Source: an uncultured Alphaproteobacteria bacterium (GTDB taxonomy: Bacteria; Pseudomonadota; Alphaproteobacteria; HIMB59; GCA-002718135). From it: DNA of 62,935 nt. The notes below the pieces were generated by a model. That model saw only the letters and a list, made by a program, of their open reading frames with translations. It searched no databases and was not told where the DNA came from. A program made the translations under genes and the position numbers. Below, piece after piece: positions 54,292 through 62,935 of this stretch. Numbering within the stretch: the first letter of the stretch is position 1; each line of letters starts with the position of its first letter. Where the stretch lies: positions 1 through 62,935 of the forward strand of contig CACKRG010000007.1 in assembly GCA_902602515.1 (NCBI GenBank), read 5' to 3'.

Positions 54292-55272
54292 TTATATTTT
54301 TTCTTCCTTTAAAGGTCTATTCAAAAGCTTTGTTAATTCTTCTTTTAAATCATACTTGTTATAAAGTATATTATAGACAGATTCCATTATTGGCATTTCT
54401 ATTTTATTTTTCTTAGAAATATTATAAACTGCTTCAACAGTATAATAACCCTCAGTTACCTCTTGAGATTGAAGTAAATCTGAAAAATTTTCATATTTAG
54501 ATGATGCAATTTTAATTCCAAATTGTGTATTTCGAGAACTATGTGAACCACATGTTAATATAAGATCGCCTAACCCAGACAATCCGAATAATGTATTTTT
54601 ATTCGCTTTAAACGTTTCAGCAAATCTTGTCATTTCAACAAATGATCTTGAAATAAGAGCACTTTTTGCATTTTCACCTAAATTTAACCCTTGAGCAATA
54701 CCGGCTGCGATTGCGTAAATATTTTTCAGTGCACCTCCTAACTCTGTCCCTATTAAATCATTTGAATAATACATTCTAAAATTCTTATTAGAAATTAAAC
54801 TTGAAATTTCATCAAAACTTATTTTTTTGCTAGTTGCTAATGTAACAGCGGTAGGCAAATTTTGTGAAACTTCATTTGAAAATGATGGGCCAGACAATAT
54901 ACTTAATGTTTTATATGGAAGTACTTCCTTAATAACTTCAGTTAGAAATTTAGAAGATGAAATCTCTATTCCCTTTGAACAAATTACGACATTATGATTT
55001 TTATTATGCAAACCGGAATCTTGTATTACTTCTCTTATATTTTGTGCAGGTAAGGCAATAAATAAATATTCTACATTTTGAAGATCATTTAATACTGAAG
55101 TAGCTGAAACGTTTTCATTGAATGAGCTATATTTTAATTTTGGATTTATTTTATGTTCATTAATTGATTTAACAAGGTTTTCATCTCTTACATAAATTTT
55201 TACAGTATTTTGGCTTAATACTCTCGCTAAAGCACTACCCCAAACACCGCCACCTAAAATACCTATAGTCAT
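54292..55272 (-). CDS. gpsA: NAD(P)-dependent glycerol-3-phosphate dehydrogenase
   Basis: A 326-aa enzyme if started at ATG 55272, matching the family start TIGILGGGVWGSALA; an upstream ATG at 55308 would add 12 residues. KGIE, SGPSFSNEV and the catalytic LGGALKNIYAIAAGI are all present. It makes glycerol 3-phosphate from DHAP for phospholipids. It heads the minus-strand operon with deoC and the sugar genes, an uncommon setting. Confidence 0.94.
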   Translation of the reverse strand: MTIGILGGGVWGSALARVLSQNTVKIYVRDENLVKSINEHKINPKLKYSSFNENVSATSVLNDLQNVEYLFIALPAQNIREVIQDSGLHNKNHNVVICSKGIEISSSKFLTEVIKEVLPYKTLSILSGPSFSNEVSQNLPTAVTLATSKKISFDEISSLISNKNFRMYYSNDLIGTELGGALKNIYAIAAGIAQGLNLGENAKSALISRSFVEMTRFAETFKANKNTLFGLSGLGDLILTCGSHSSRNTQFGIKIASSKYENFSDLLQSQEVTEGYYTVEAVYNISKKNKIEMPIMESVYNILYNKYDLKEELTKLLNRPLKEEKI

Positions 55273-55395
55273 AATTTTCTGTTTATCTGCTGAGACAAAT
55301 GAAGTCAATTTTTGGTTTTTGGCTTAAATTAAAGGTATTTTTTGAAAAAAACTGCATGATTGATTTTTGTAACTAGTATATGAGGTAATTTATAT

Positions 55396-55409
55396 AAAAG
55401 TATACTTTT
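55396..55409. repeat. Palindrome upstream of the amino-acid binding-protein gene
   Basis: AAAAGTATACTTTT lies between the likely promoter region and the SD (GGAGG, 55412-55416), 11 bases before ATG. A transcription factor operator or a short hairpin near the SD are both possible. Confidence 0.4.
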
Positions 55410-55420
55410 TTGGAGGAAAT

Positions 55421-56602
55421 ATGAAAAAATTACTTCTAGCTGTTATTGTTAGTCTGTCGACTCTTTCGACAGCTGCATTAGCAGAAATTAAAGTAGGAAT
55501 AATTCTTGGTTTCACGGGACCAATTGAATCTTTAACTCCTGCTATGAGAGATGGTGCTAGAATGGCATTTGATGAAGCATCAAACTCTGGAAATCTTTTA
55601 GGTGGTGAAACAATTACTATCTTAGAAGCTGATTCAACTTGTGTAGATTCTGCTGCTGCAACTGCTGCTGCTGAAGGATTAGTGGCTGATGGTGTAACTG
55701 CTATAATGGGTGCTGACTGTTCAGGTGTAACAGGTGCAATCAATGCTAACGTTGCTGTACCAAATGGTTTGATAATGGTATCACCTTCAGCAACATCTCC
55801 TGGTCTAAGTAGTGTTCCAGATAACGGAACTTTTTGGCGAACAGCTCCATCAGATGCAAAAGGTGGACAAGTACTTGCAAAACTTGCTCTTAGCAGAGGT
55901 ATTGAGAGTATTGCTGTTACCTACACAAACAATGATTATGGAAAAGGTCTAGCTGAGGTATTTGAAAAATCATTTACTTCTGGTGGAGGAACAATTACGG
56001 CTTCTGCATCTCACGAAGATGGTAAGGCTGATTATTCTTCAGAAGTTGGTGTTCTTGCATCAGCTGGAGGTGATGCACTGCTAGTTATTGGTTATATTGA
56101 TGACGGTGGAAAAGGAATGATCGAAGCGTCTTTAGATTCAGGTGCATTTGATTTATTTGTTCTATCTGATGGTATGATTGGTCAGTCAATTGTTGATAAC
56201 ATTGGTGCAGATTTAGAAGGTTCATTTGGTTCAATGCCAGGTGCAATTTCTAAAGGTTCAGTAAAGTTTGGTGAATTAGCAGCTGCTAAAGGTATGGATG
56301 GAAGTGCTCCGTATGTTGGAGAGTCTTATGATGCTGCAGCTATTATTGCTCTTGCAATTCAAGCTGGTGGATCTGCTGATAAGCAATCAATCTTAAATAA
56401 TATTAGTAAAGTATCTAATGCTCCAGGGATTGTAATTAACCCTGGTCAATTATCATACGGCTTACAAATGTTAGCTGCTGGTAAAGATATTGACTACCAA
56501 GGTGCAACAGACGTAGAATTTAATGCGTTTGGTGATGCTAATGGTGCATTTAAAGAGTTAGAAGTTAATGGTGGTAAATTCGTTACTGTTGGCGCTCTTT
56601 AA
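55421..56602 (+). CDS. Branched-chain amino-acid-type ABC substrate-binding protein
   Basis: A 393-aa type I periplasmic binding protein. The signal peptide ends after AALA (residue 21), followed by EIKVGIILGFTGPIESLTP. VTYTNNDYGKG and YVGESYDAAAIIALA are typical of LivJ/LivK relatives. SD GGAGG lies 4 bases before ATG. The ligand could be a branched-chain amino acid, amide or other small molecule. It has its own terminator, and its four partner genes are on the opposite strand. Confidence 0.92.
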   Translation: MKKLLLAVIVSLSTLSTAALAEIKVGIILGFTGPIESLTPAMRDGARMAFDEASNSGNLLGGETITILEADSTCVDSAAATAAAEGLVADGVTAIMGADCSGVTGAINANVAVPNGLIMVSPSATSPGLSSVPDNGTFWRTAPSDAKGGQVLAKLALSRGIESIAVTYTNNDYGKGLAEVFEKSFTSGGGTITASASHEDGKADYSSEVGVLASAGGDALLVIGYIDDGGKGMIEASLDSGAFDLFVLSDGMIGQSIVDNIGADLEGSFGSMPGAISKGSVKFGELAAAKGMDGSAPYVGESYDAAAIIALAIQAGGSADKQSILNNISKVSNAPGIVINPGQLSYGLQMLAAGKDIDYQGATDVEFNAFGDANGAFKELEVNGGKFVTVGAL

Positions 56603-56624
56603 TACTTAAAAATTATTTTAATTT

Positions 56625-56652
56625 AACCCCAGCTTTAAGCTGGGGTTTTTTT
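56625..56652 (+). terminator. Rho-independent terminator after the binding-protein gene
   Basis: The arms AACCCCAGCTT and AAGCTGGGGTT form a GC-rich stem followed by T7. It lies between the binding-protein stop and the convergent livM stop and may stop both transcripts, although the minus-strand T-run is weaker. Confidence 0.93.
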
Positions 56653-58024
56653 ATGAGTGCCTTACCTTCTCTGGTATAATTCCCTTAGGCCTATAGCGTA
56701 ATATTAATAATAATATTAAACCCATAAATAAGTATCTAAAGTAAGGAACGCTATCGAGTAAATGTAACTTTAAAGCATTAGTTGGCTCTAATCCCACAGT
56801 AAGTTGATTAATAATAAATGTTGTTAGTGGCGCTGCTTCAATCCAAGAAAACCATATGACAAAACCGCCAAATATAGCACCTAAATTATTTCCACTACCG
56901 CCTACAATAACCATAATCCAAATAATAAAAGTGAAACGAAGTGGTCGATATCCTGAAGGTGTAAATAATCCATCCAAAGTAACAAGCATTGCGCCTGCAA
57001 CACCTACAATTGCAGCTCCTATGACAAAAATAATTAAATGTTGTTTTACAACATCTTTACCCATTGCATTTGCAGCAGTTTCATTATCTCTTATAGCTCT
57101 CATCATCCTTCCCCATGGAGATAATTGAGCTTTGTTTGCAAAATAAAAAATTATCAACATAACAATGAGAAATAAAATAGCGTAAGATAATTTTACAAAT
57201 ATTCCTGAGCCATCAATAATAAGATTGTTTAATACTTGTTGCCTATCACTTACATCAATAATATTATTTAACTTTGATGAATTGAGATATGTAACTAAAT
57301 TTATAAACCAATCTGCATTTTGTAAATCAATTTCATAAGGAACTGGTCTCTTTAAACCGATTACATTTTTTACACCTCTAGATAACCATTCTTCATGTTT
57401 TAAAACACTTACAACTATTTCTGAAATACCAAGAGTAACAATAGCAAGATAATCTGATCGCAATCCAAGAGCTACTTTACCAATTACAAATGCAACACCT
57501 GCAGCAAATAAACCTCCTATTATCCAAGAAAAAATTATTGGTAATCCAAGACCGCCTAAAAAACCTGCTATTGCTGGATTAACATCTTCAATATTATGTG
57601 TGGCATTTAAATAAAAGTGTCTGATAATTAAAATACCAAAAAAAATTATGAGAGAATTTAAAATATACCTATTTCTTTTTTGGATCACCGTTTTATTAAT
57701 ATACATTACAGCAATCACCAATCCGACAAGTAAAGCAAAACTTATACCTAGCCCTCTACCTCCAGCCTGCCATGACTCAGCAATAGGAGGGTAAGAAACA
57801 AGAACTGCAGCTAGTCCACCCATGGCAAGAAAACCCATTACACCAAAATTAATTACTCCTGCATAACCCCAAGAAATATTAACTCCCATTGTCATTATTG
57901 CTGAAATAATACACATGTTTAAAATTACTAAACTTACTGACCACCCTTGAATGAAACCTACAAAAATAAAGAGAGAGATCATTATTGTAATAGTTAACCA
58001 TTCATATCTTTCAAACTTCATCAT
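56651..58024 (-). CDS. livM: Branched-chain amino-acid ABC permease, LivM type
   Basis: A 457-aa permease, longer than the usual 320-420 aa. It has the LivM core (NISWGYAGVINFGVMGFLAMGG near residue 50) and LGLRSDYLAIVTLGISEIV, with an added internal segment of charged loop and helix (about 108-165) and an extra external stretch around 215-265. It starts within the livH stop region (4-base overlap). Confidence 0.92.
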   Translation of the reverse strand: MMKFERYEWLTITIMISLFIFVGFIQGWSVSLVILNMCIISAIMTMGVNISWGYAGVINFGVMGFLAMGGLAAVLVSYPPIAESWQAGGRGLGISFALLVGLVIAVMYINKTVIQKRNRYILNSLIIFFGILIIRHFYLNATHNIEDVNPAIAGFLGGLGLPIIFSWIIGGLFAAGVAFVIGKVALGLRSDYLAIVTLGISEIVVSVLKHEEWLSRGVKNVIGLKRPVPYEIDLQNADWFINLVTYLNSSKLNNIIDVSDRQQVLNNLIIDGSGIFVKLSYAILFLIVMLIIFYFANKAQLSPWGRMMRAIRDNETAANAMGKDVVKQHLIIFVIGAAIVGVAGAMLVTLDGLFTPSGYRPLRFTFIIWIMVIVGGSGNNLGAIFGGFVIWFSWIEAAPLTTFIINQLTVGLEPTNALKLHLLDSVPYFRYLFMGLILLLILRYRPKGIIPEKVRHS

Positions 58025-59034
58025 AAGACTCTACCCTTAAATATGCCTGATGGTCTAATCAATAAAACGATGACTAAAATTGAAAATGATACAGCAAATT
58101 TATAATCTGTTGAAAGTAATTGTACTAGACCTGTTGGCTCTATAGAACTTGGAAGTATATATACAAAGAATTTCTTATAAGCATACGTCACCATAATTTC
58201 TGAAAACGCTATGACATAACCGCCTACTACAGCTCCAAAAGGATTACCAATTCCTCCAACAATTGCTGATGCAAATATTGGCAAAACTAAATTGAGATAA
58301 ATTATTGGCTTATAACTTTTATCTAATCCATAAAGTGTACCAGCAACACATGCTAGGACACCTACTATAATCCAAGTAGTAAAAACTACTCTATCAGGAT
58401 TGATACCTGACAATAATGCTAAATCTTCATTATCAGAAAATGCTCTCATTGATTTTCCAGTTTTTGTTTTTTGCAAAAACCAAAAAGTAAAAGTTAAAAG
58501 CAAAATAGTAATTAATATTGTGATAACTTGAGAAGATTTTAATGCTAATCCTTCATTTAAACCTGTCATTACTTTAAACTGTTTTGCTTTCATTATAAAT
58601 TTCTGTCCATCAGAAAATTTAATAGTTTCTGTTCCAATAATAATTCTTATTATTGCATTTATTACGAACATAACCCCTATTGAAACCATTGCTAAAACAA
58701 CAGGAACACTTTTTTGATATCTGTAATATTGAAAAACAAATTTATCAGAAATAATGCATAAGATAATTGTTGCTATTATTCCTACAGGTAAAGCTAACAA
58801 CGCAGTTGGCAGAATTCCTAAACCAATATTTTGTGATTGAAAAAACCACGTAAATAAAATTGTTATCATCGCTCCAAATGACATGATTTCGCCATGCGCA
58901 AAATTTGCAAAACGAAGTATGGCATAAACGAATGTAACTCCAAGTGCTCCAAGTGCAAGTTGAGATCCATAAGAAATGCCTGGAATTACAATAAAATTAA
59001 GAAGTACAATAATAGAATTTAGAAAATCAATCAT
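58021..59034 (-). CDS. livH: Branched-chain amino-acid ABC permease, LivH type
   Basis: A 337-aa permease with about eight helices. FANFAHGEIMSFGA (43-56) is the typical LivH motif, and LPIFASAIVGGIGNPFGAVVGGYVIAFSE the late coupling region. It lies one base after livF and overlaps livM by 4 bases. Confidence 0.94.
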   Translation of the reverse strand: MIDFLNSIIVLLNFIVIPGISYGSQLALGALGVTFVYAILRFANFAHGEIMSFGAMITILFTWFFQSQNIGLGILPTALLALPVGIIATIILCIISDKFVFQYYRYQKSVPVVLAMVSIGVMFVINAIIRIIIGTETIKFSDGQKFIMKAKQFKVMTGLNEGLALKSSQVITILITILLLTFTFWFLQKTKTGKSMRAFSDNEDLALLSGINPDRVVFTTWIIVGVLACVAGTLYGLDKSYKPIIYLNLVLPIFASAIVGGIGNPFGAVVGGYVIAFSEIMVTYAYKKFFVYILPSSIEPTGLVQLLSTDYKFAVSFSILVIVLLIRPSGIFKGRVL

Positions 59035-59035
59035 T

Positions 59036-59740
59036 TTAACCTCCTAAAAATGACTTTCTAACTTCTGGATTATTCAATAGTTCTTCACCTGAACCTTCTC
59101 TACTATTTTTTCCATTAACTAATACGTATCCTCTATCAGCAATGCCAAGTGCTTGTTTTGCATTTTGTTCAACCATTAGTATACCAACGCCAGTTTTACG
59201 CACTTCTATGATTCTTGAAAATAGCTCATCCATTACTATTGGTGATACTCCTGCTGTTGGTTCATCTAACATTAAAATTTTTGGTTTAGTCATAAGTGCT
59301 CTTCCAAAAGCTACTTGTTGTCTTTGACCGCCTGATAATTCTCCAGCACTTTGATTTCTTTTTTCTTTTAAAATAGGAAATAGATCATAAACATCATTAA
59401 TGGTATGGAATATGTCATCCTCTCTTAAAAATCCTCCCATTTCTAAATTTTCTTCAACTGTCATACCAGTAAATACATTGTTTGTTTGTGGGACAAATGC
59501 TAATCCCAAATTAATTCTATTTTGAGGTAACATTGAGGAAATTTCTTTATTTGAATATTCAACTGAACCTGAAGTTAAGTTTAACATTCCAAGTAACGCT
59601 TTCATTGCTGTTGATTTTCCTGCTCCATTGGGACCAACTATGACTACAATTTCACCTTCATTTACCTCAAGATTAACATCTTGAATAATATCAACCCCAC
59701 CGTATCCAGCTGATAATTTTTTTCCAATTAAACTATTCAT
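59036..59740 (-). CDS. livF: Branched-chain amino-acid ABC ATPase, LivF type
   Basis: A 234-aa ABC ATPase. Walker A GPNGAGKST (36-44), signature LSGGQ (135-139), Walker B with LMLDEP (156-161) and the final His replaced by a LivF-type EQN pattern (MVEQNAKQALGIADRGYVL). It overlaps livG by 4 bases and pairs with it. Confidence 0.95.
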   Translation of the reverse strand: MNSLIGKKLSAGYGGVDIIQDVNLEVNEGEIVVIVGPNGAGKSTAMKALLGMLNLTSGSVEYSNKEISSMLPQNRINLGLAFVPQTNNVFTGMTVEENLEMGGFLREDDIFHTINDVYDLFPILKEKRNQSAGELSGGQRQQVAFGRALMTKPKILMLDEPTAGVSPIVMDELFSRIIEVRKTGVGILMVEQNAKQALGIADRGYVLVNGKNSREGSGEELLNNPEVRKSFLGG

Positions 59741-60513
59741 AAATTATATTTTTTATTAATACCCTTACCCAAATATGCTTCTATGACGATATCATTATTT
59801 TTAACTTCTTGAAAATTTCCTCTGAATAAAACTGATCCTTCAGCCATCACAATTACAGGATCACATATTTTTTCTATAAGATCCATGTCATGCTCAATAA
59901 CAAAAAAAGTATAATTTTTCTCTTTATTTAGTCTTAAAATTGCATCAGTAATTTCATTCAAAAGCGTTCTATTAACTCCTGCTCCTACCTCATCTAATAA
60001 AACTATTTTTGGATCCACCATCATAGTTCTGCCTAATTCCAAAAGTTTTTTTTGACCTCCAGATAAATTACCGGCAAGTTCTTGAGTCAAACTATCTAGA
60101 TTTAAAAAATTTATCACTTCAATAGCCTTTGCTCTTATTTCTTCTTCTTGTTTTTTTACTTTAGAGTCACCTAATAAAGCATAAGATAATTTTTCTCCAA
60201 ATTGATTAGGAGGAACCATCATTAAATTTTCTAGAACTGTTAAAGTAGAAAATTCGTGTGCAATTTGAAAAGTTCTTAATACTCCTTTAGAAAATAGCTC
60301 ATGAGGTTTTAAAGAAGATATATCCTCATTGTTTAAAATAATATTTCCATAATCAGGATCATATAATCCAGCGATTGTATTAAATAACGTTGTTTTACCA
60401 GCTCCATTTGGTCCTATTAAGCCTGTAATTGAGCCCTCTTCTACATTCATTGTAGCATTATTAACGGCTTTTAAACCTCCAAAAAATTTACTTACATTAT
60501 TTACTTTAAGCAT
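59737..60513 (-). CDS. livG: Branched-chain amino-acid ABC ATPase, LivG type
   Basis: A 258-aa ABC ATPase. Walker A GPNGAGKTT (34-42), signature LSGGQ (150-154), LLDEVGAGV (172-180), and FFVIEHDMDLIEKICD with the switch His. These are the LivG marks. It overlaps the rodA stop region by 8 bases, so it is likely in the same transcript as the elongasome genes. Confidence 0.95.
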   Translation of the reverse strand: MLKVNNVSKFFGGLKAVNNATMNVEEGSITGLIGPNGAGKTTLFNTIAGLYDPDYGNIILNNEDISSLKPHELFSKGVLRTFQIAHEFSTLTVLENLMMVPPNQFGEKLSYALLGDSKVKKQEEEIRAKAIEVINFLNLDSLTQELAGNLSGGQKKLLELGRTMMVDPKIVLLDEVGAGVNRTLLNEITDAILRLNKEKNYTFFVIEHDMDLIEKICDPVIVMAEGSVLFRGNFQEVKNNDIVIEAYLGKGINKKYNL

Positions 60514-61603
60514 AATCTAATTTTTTTTTATCGCCATTGAGTTCCATATTAAGCACCAAACCAATTGAAATCATAATAGACAACATTGCTGATCCTCCAT
60601 ATGATACTAAAGGTAATGGTATTCCTACAACTGGCATCAAACCAGAAACCATTGAGATGTTCATTATAACATAAATAAATATATTTGTACCAACACCAAT
60701 ACTTATTATTCGACCAAAAATATGATTGGATTTAATACTTACATAAAAACAAATTGTAATTAATATAAAAAATAATAATATTACAAACATAGTTCCAATA
60801 AATCCAAACTCTTCACCAATAAGAGTAAATATAAAATCAGTTTGTTTTTCTGGTAAGTATTGAAGATAAGATTGTGTGCCTTCTAAAAAACCTTTTCCTG
60901 TAAATCCACCAGAGCCTAAGGCTATTTTTGACTGAATAAGTTGATATCCTCTTCCTAAAGCATCCTCTTCCGGATTGAGAAATGAAACTAATCTATCTTT
61001 CTGATAGGGTTTTAAATAATTTAATAAAAGTGGGATTGAAACAATCACTATAGAAATTCCTAATACAAACTTCCATATCAAAATTCCACATGCAAATAAA
61101 ATTAATATACCTAAGATTGCTATACTTAAGGCAGTTCCTAAATCAGGTTGCAAAACTACAAAAATAAAAGGTATGAATAATATTAGGAAAGGAAAAAAAA
61201 GATTTAAAATAGATTTTACTTCAGTAAATTTCAAGTTATGGTAAAATTTTGCAAGGGCAATTATAATCGTAATTTTTACTAATTCAGATGGCTGAAGGCT
61301 AAACCCAAAAATATTTATCCATCTGGTAGCGCCTTTCCCAAGAACACCAAATATTTCAACTGAAAATAATAGAAGTAAGCTAAATATAAAAATTAAGTAT
61401 GCGTATTTATAAACTAATTTTATATCTATAAATGCAATAATTAATGATAAAGTTAAAAGAACAATAAATCTAATAAGATGTTTTGATGCCCAGGGTTGGT
61501 ATGAGCCACCTGCTGCAGAATATAACCCAGCTGCTCCTATAAAGGAAATTAGAATAATTATAAAAATTAAAAGATAGTTAAGATTTTTAATTTTAATAAA
61601 CAT
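60506..61603 (-). CDS. rodA: Peptidoglycan glycosyltransferase RodA
   Basis: A 365-aa SEDS protein with about ten helices. GKGATRWINIFGFSLQPSELVK, VLQPDLGTALS, the loop KIALGSGGFTGKGFLEGTQSYLQYLPEKQTDFIFT and PLPLVSYGGSAML are all present. It polymerises glycan strands in cell elongation together with PBP2. It abuts mrdA and overlaps livG by 8 bases. Confidence 0.96.
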   Translation of the reverse strand: MFIKIKNLNYLLIFIIILISFIGAAGLYSAAGGSYQPWASKHLIRFIVLLTLSLIIAFIDIKLVYKYAYLIFIFSLLLLFSVEIFGVLGKGATRWINIFGFSLQPSELVKITIIIALAKFYHNLKFTEVKSILNLFFPFLILFIPFIFVVLQPDLGTALSIAILGILILFACGILIWKFVLGISIVIVSIPLLLNYLKPYQKDRLVSFLNPEEDALGRGYQLIQSKIALGSGGFTGKGFLEGTQSYLQYLPEKQTDFIFTLIGEEFGFIGTMFVILLFFILITICFYVSIKSNHIFGRIISIGVGTNIFIYVIMNISMVSGLMPVVGIPLPLVSYGGSAMLSIMISIGLVLNMELNGDKKKLDYA

Positions 61604-62935
61604 TAAATTTTATTCTTATCAATAAATTGAAAAACTTGTTTAGCAATTGGTGCTGCTGTAGATGCACCTGATCCACCATGTTCTATCACTACTGAAATAG
61701 AATATTTTGGTTTATCATGTGGCATATATCCAACAAATAATGCATGGTCTCTTTTCTTCCATTCAACTTCTTTTTTTCTAAAATCTTCACTTTCTCTTTC
61801 AGCGACAGTTATTCTCCTCACCTGAGAAGTTCCAGTTTTTCCTGAAAATATAAATTCATCTGATTTTGATTTAAATGCAGTACCTTTATTTTCATTTACA
61901 ACTTTAAACATAGATTTTTTGATAATTTTGATAGCTTCTTTGTATTTATTTAAAGTTTTATTTTTATTTAAAACACCATCATTTATTATTTTAGGTTCAA
62001 TAATATTACCATCCGAAGCAATTATTGATGTCATATTTGCTAATTGTAGAGGGTTTGTTAAAACAAATCCCTGACCTATAGCTGAAATTAATGTTTCTCC
62101 AGGATACCAACTCTCTCCAAGACTATTCTTTTTCCATTTCTTTGAAGGTATAATCCCTTTTTTCTGATTAGCTAGTGGAATATCATACACTTTACCTAAT
62201 CCAAAATCGTATGCAACTTCAGCTATTTTATCAATTCCAATTTTTTTTGATATTTCATAGAAAAATACGTCACAAGATTCTTTTATTGCACTATCAACAT
62301 TCATGGAACCATGTCCATTATTTTTCCAACAATGATACAATCTATCACCTAAAGAAATTTTACCATTACAAAAATGACTTGTTTCAGCATTTATAACACC
62401 ATAATAAAGTCCAGCTATAGCAACAATCATTTTAAATGTTGAGCCAGGTGCATATAAACCTTGGATACTTCTAAAAGTAAGAGGAGATAAGGTATTTTCA
62501 AGAATAGAGTCCCAGTATTCTTTGTTAGGTTTTTTTATAATTTTATTTGGATTATAAGAAGGAGTTGAAGCCATACACAAAATATGGCCATTATTAATAT
62601 TCATAACAACAATAGATCCAGCTCTATAAGAATTTAAAAGATTTAATGCATATTCCTGCAACCTTAAATCAAAAGTTATCTGAATGTTTTTTCCTTGTTG
62701 ACTTTCAGTTCTTGATATTTCTCTTATTACTCTTCCTGAAGAATTAACTTCTATTTCTCTTTGACCAGATTTTCCAACTAACATTGGATTAAAACTTTTT
62801 TCAAGACCTTCTTTGCCAATATCTAGATCTGGCATATTAGTTATAAATGGTAATGAAATTTCATTTTGATTTGGCTTATTAATATAACCTAATAGATGTG
62901 AGAAAATATCTCCATAATTATAAATTCTCATATAA
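61603..62935 (-). CDS. mrdA: Penicillin-binding protein 2 (N-terminus beyond window)
   Basis: The frame is open at the window end, so the TM anchor and part of the N-terminal domain are missing; the Met at 62931 aligns with the RYYPYGEVAAH-like region, not a start. About 444 residues are seen. SxxK is STFK (164-167 from that Met), SxN is SCD, and KTGTSQV starts at 365. This is the transpeptidase partner of RodA in cell elongation. It overlaps rodA by one base. Confidence 0.95.
   Translation of the reverse strand, partial: YMRIYNYGDIFSHLLGYINKPNQNEISLPFITNMPDLDIGKEGLEKSFNPMLVGKSGQREIEVNSSGRVIREISRTESQQGKNIQITFDLRLQEYALNLLNSYRAGSIVVMNINNGHILCMASTPSYNPNKIIKKPNKEYWDSILENTLSPLTFRSIQGLYAPGSTFKMIVAIAGLYYGVINAETSHFCNGKISLGDRLYHCWKNNGHGSMNVDSAIKESCDVFFYEISKKIGIDKIAEVAYDFGLGKVYDIPLANQKKGIIPSKKWKKNSLGESWYPGETLISAIGQGFVLTNPLQLANMTSIIASDGNIIEPKIINDGVLNKNKTLNKYKEAIKIIKKSMFKVVNENKGTAFKSKSDEFIFSGKTGTSQVRRITVAERESEDFRKKEVEWKKRDHALFVGYMPHDKPKYSISVVIEHGGSGASTAAPIAKQVFQFIDKNKI

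Noticed and set aside
55390..55743. 117-codon minus-strand frame over the start of the amino-acid binding protein
   Set aside because: The Ala/Ser/Val-rich peptide is what antisense of a GCT-rich gene start gives; the sense gene has a signal peptide and SD.
1..62935. CRISPR arrays, insertion sequences, phage genes, rRNA
   Set aside because: No regularly spaced direct repeats, transposase or integrase motifs, or rRNA sequence were seen on either strand.

Overview
The window is AT-rich, gene-dense DNA from a streamlined alphaproteobacterium. Alphaproteobacterial marks are the accB-accC-aat-DUF2155-NDUFA12 run, the sufBCDS-sufT-sufA operon, a long two-domain dCTP deaminase and an SbmA/BacA transporter. 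Neighbouring genes overlap or are separated by a few bases, convergent genes run into each other, and no insertion sequence, phage or CRISPR is visible. Low GC, tiny spacers and many uptake genes suggest marine bacterioplankton. My best guess is the AEGEAN-169/HIMB59 group or a SAR11-like relative; this is inference, because no 16S rRNA gene is present.

Layout. 1-5.8 kb: surface-polysaccharide genes (a GT-C membrane transferase cut by the window edge, a DPM1-like GT2, a zinc-containing C-methyltransferase and an SxtJ/DUF5989/carbamoyltransferase cassette) around a tRNA-Met. 5.8-12.4 kb: Fe-S assembly genes with mnmA upstream. 12.4-17.8 kb: an alpha/beta hydrolase, tyrS, prfB (needs a +1 frameshift) and mrcA. 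17.9-25.0 kb: a plus-strand train of rne, an M48-TPR protease, dcd, aroQ, accB, accC and aat. 25.0-40.5 kb: housekeeping genes on both strands (NDUFA12, pyrC, a GT9 heptosyltransferase, ygfZ, an MFS transporter, single-chain glyS, sppA, ispB, rpe, a LysR regulator, SbmA, fxsA, a DapA-family gene, uppP, sbcB), with several short genes of 27-59 aa.

40.5-55.3 kb is the main accessory region, a sugar-use locus. A Tat-exported binding protein and two permeases lie between two minus-strand operons. One encodes a TIM-barrel isomerase/epimerase and two PfkB kinases. The other encodes gpsA, deoC, a double aldehyde dehydrogenase, an RbsD/FucU mutarotase, a BtpA/SgcQ-family protein, an M42 (SgcX/FrvX-like) metallohydrolase and an FGGY kinase. 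The set fits import, mutarotation, phosphorylation and aldol cleavage of a pentose or deoxypentose, with oxidation of the aldehyde product. No transporter ATPase and no regulator are encoded there.

55.4-62.9 kb: a branched-chain-type amino-acid ABC system. Its binding protein is on the plus strand and ends at a clear terminator. Its livGFHM genes are on the minus strand and continue directly from the cell-elongation genes mrdA (PBP2, cut by the window end) and rodA.
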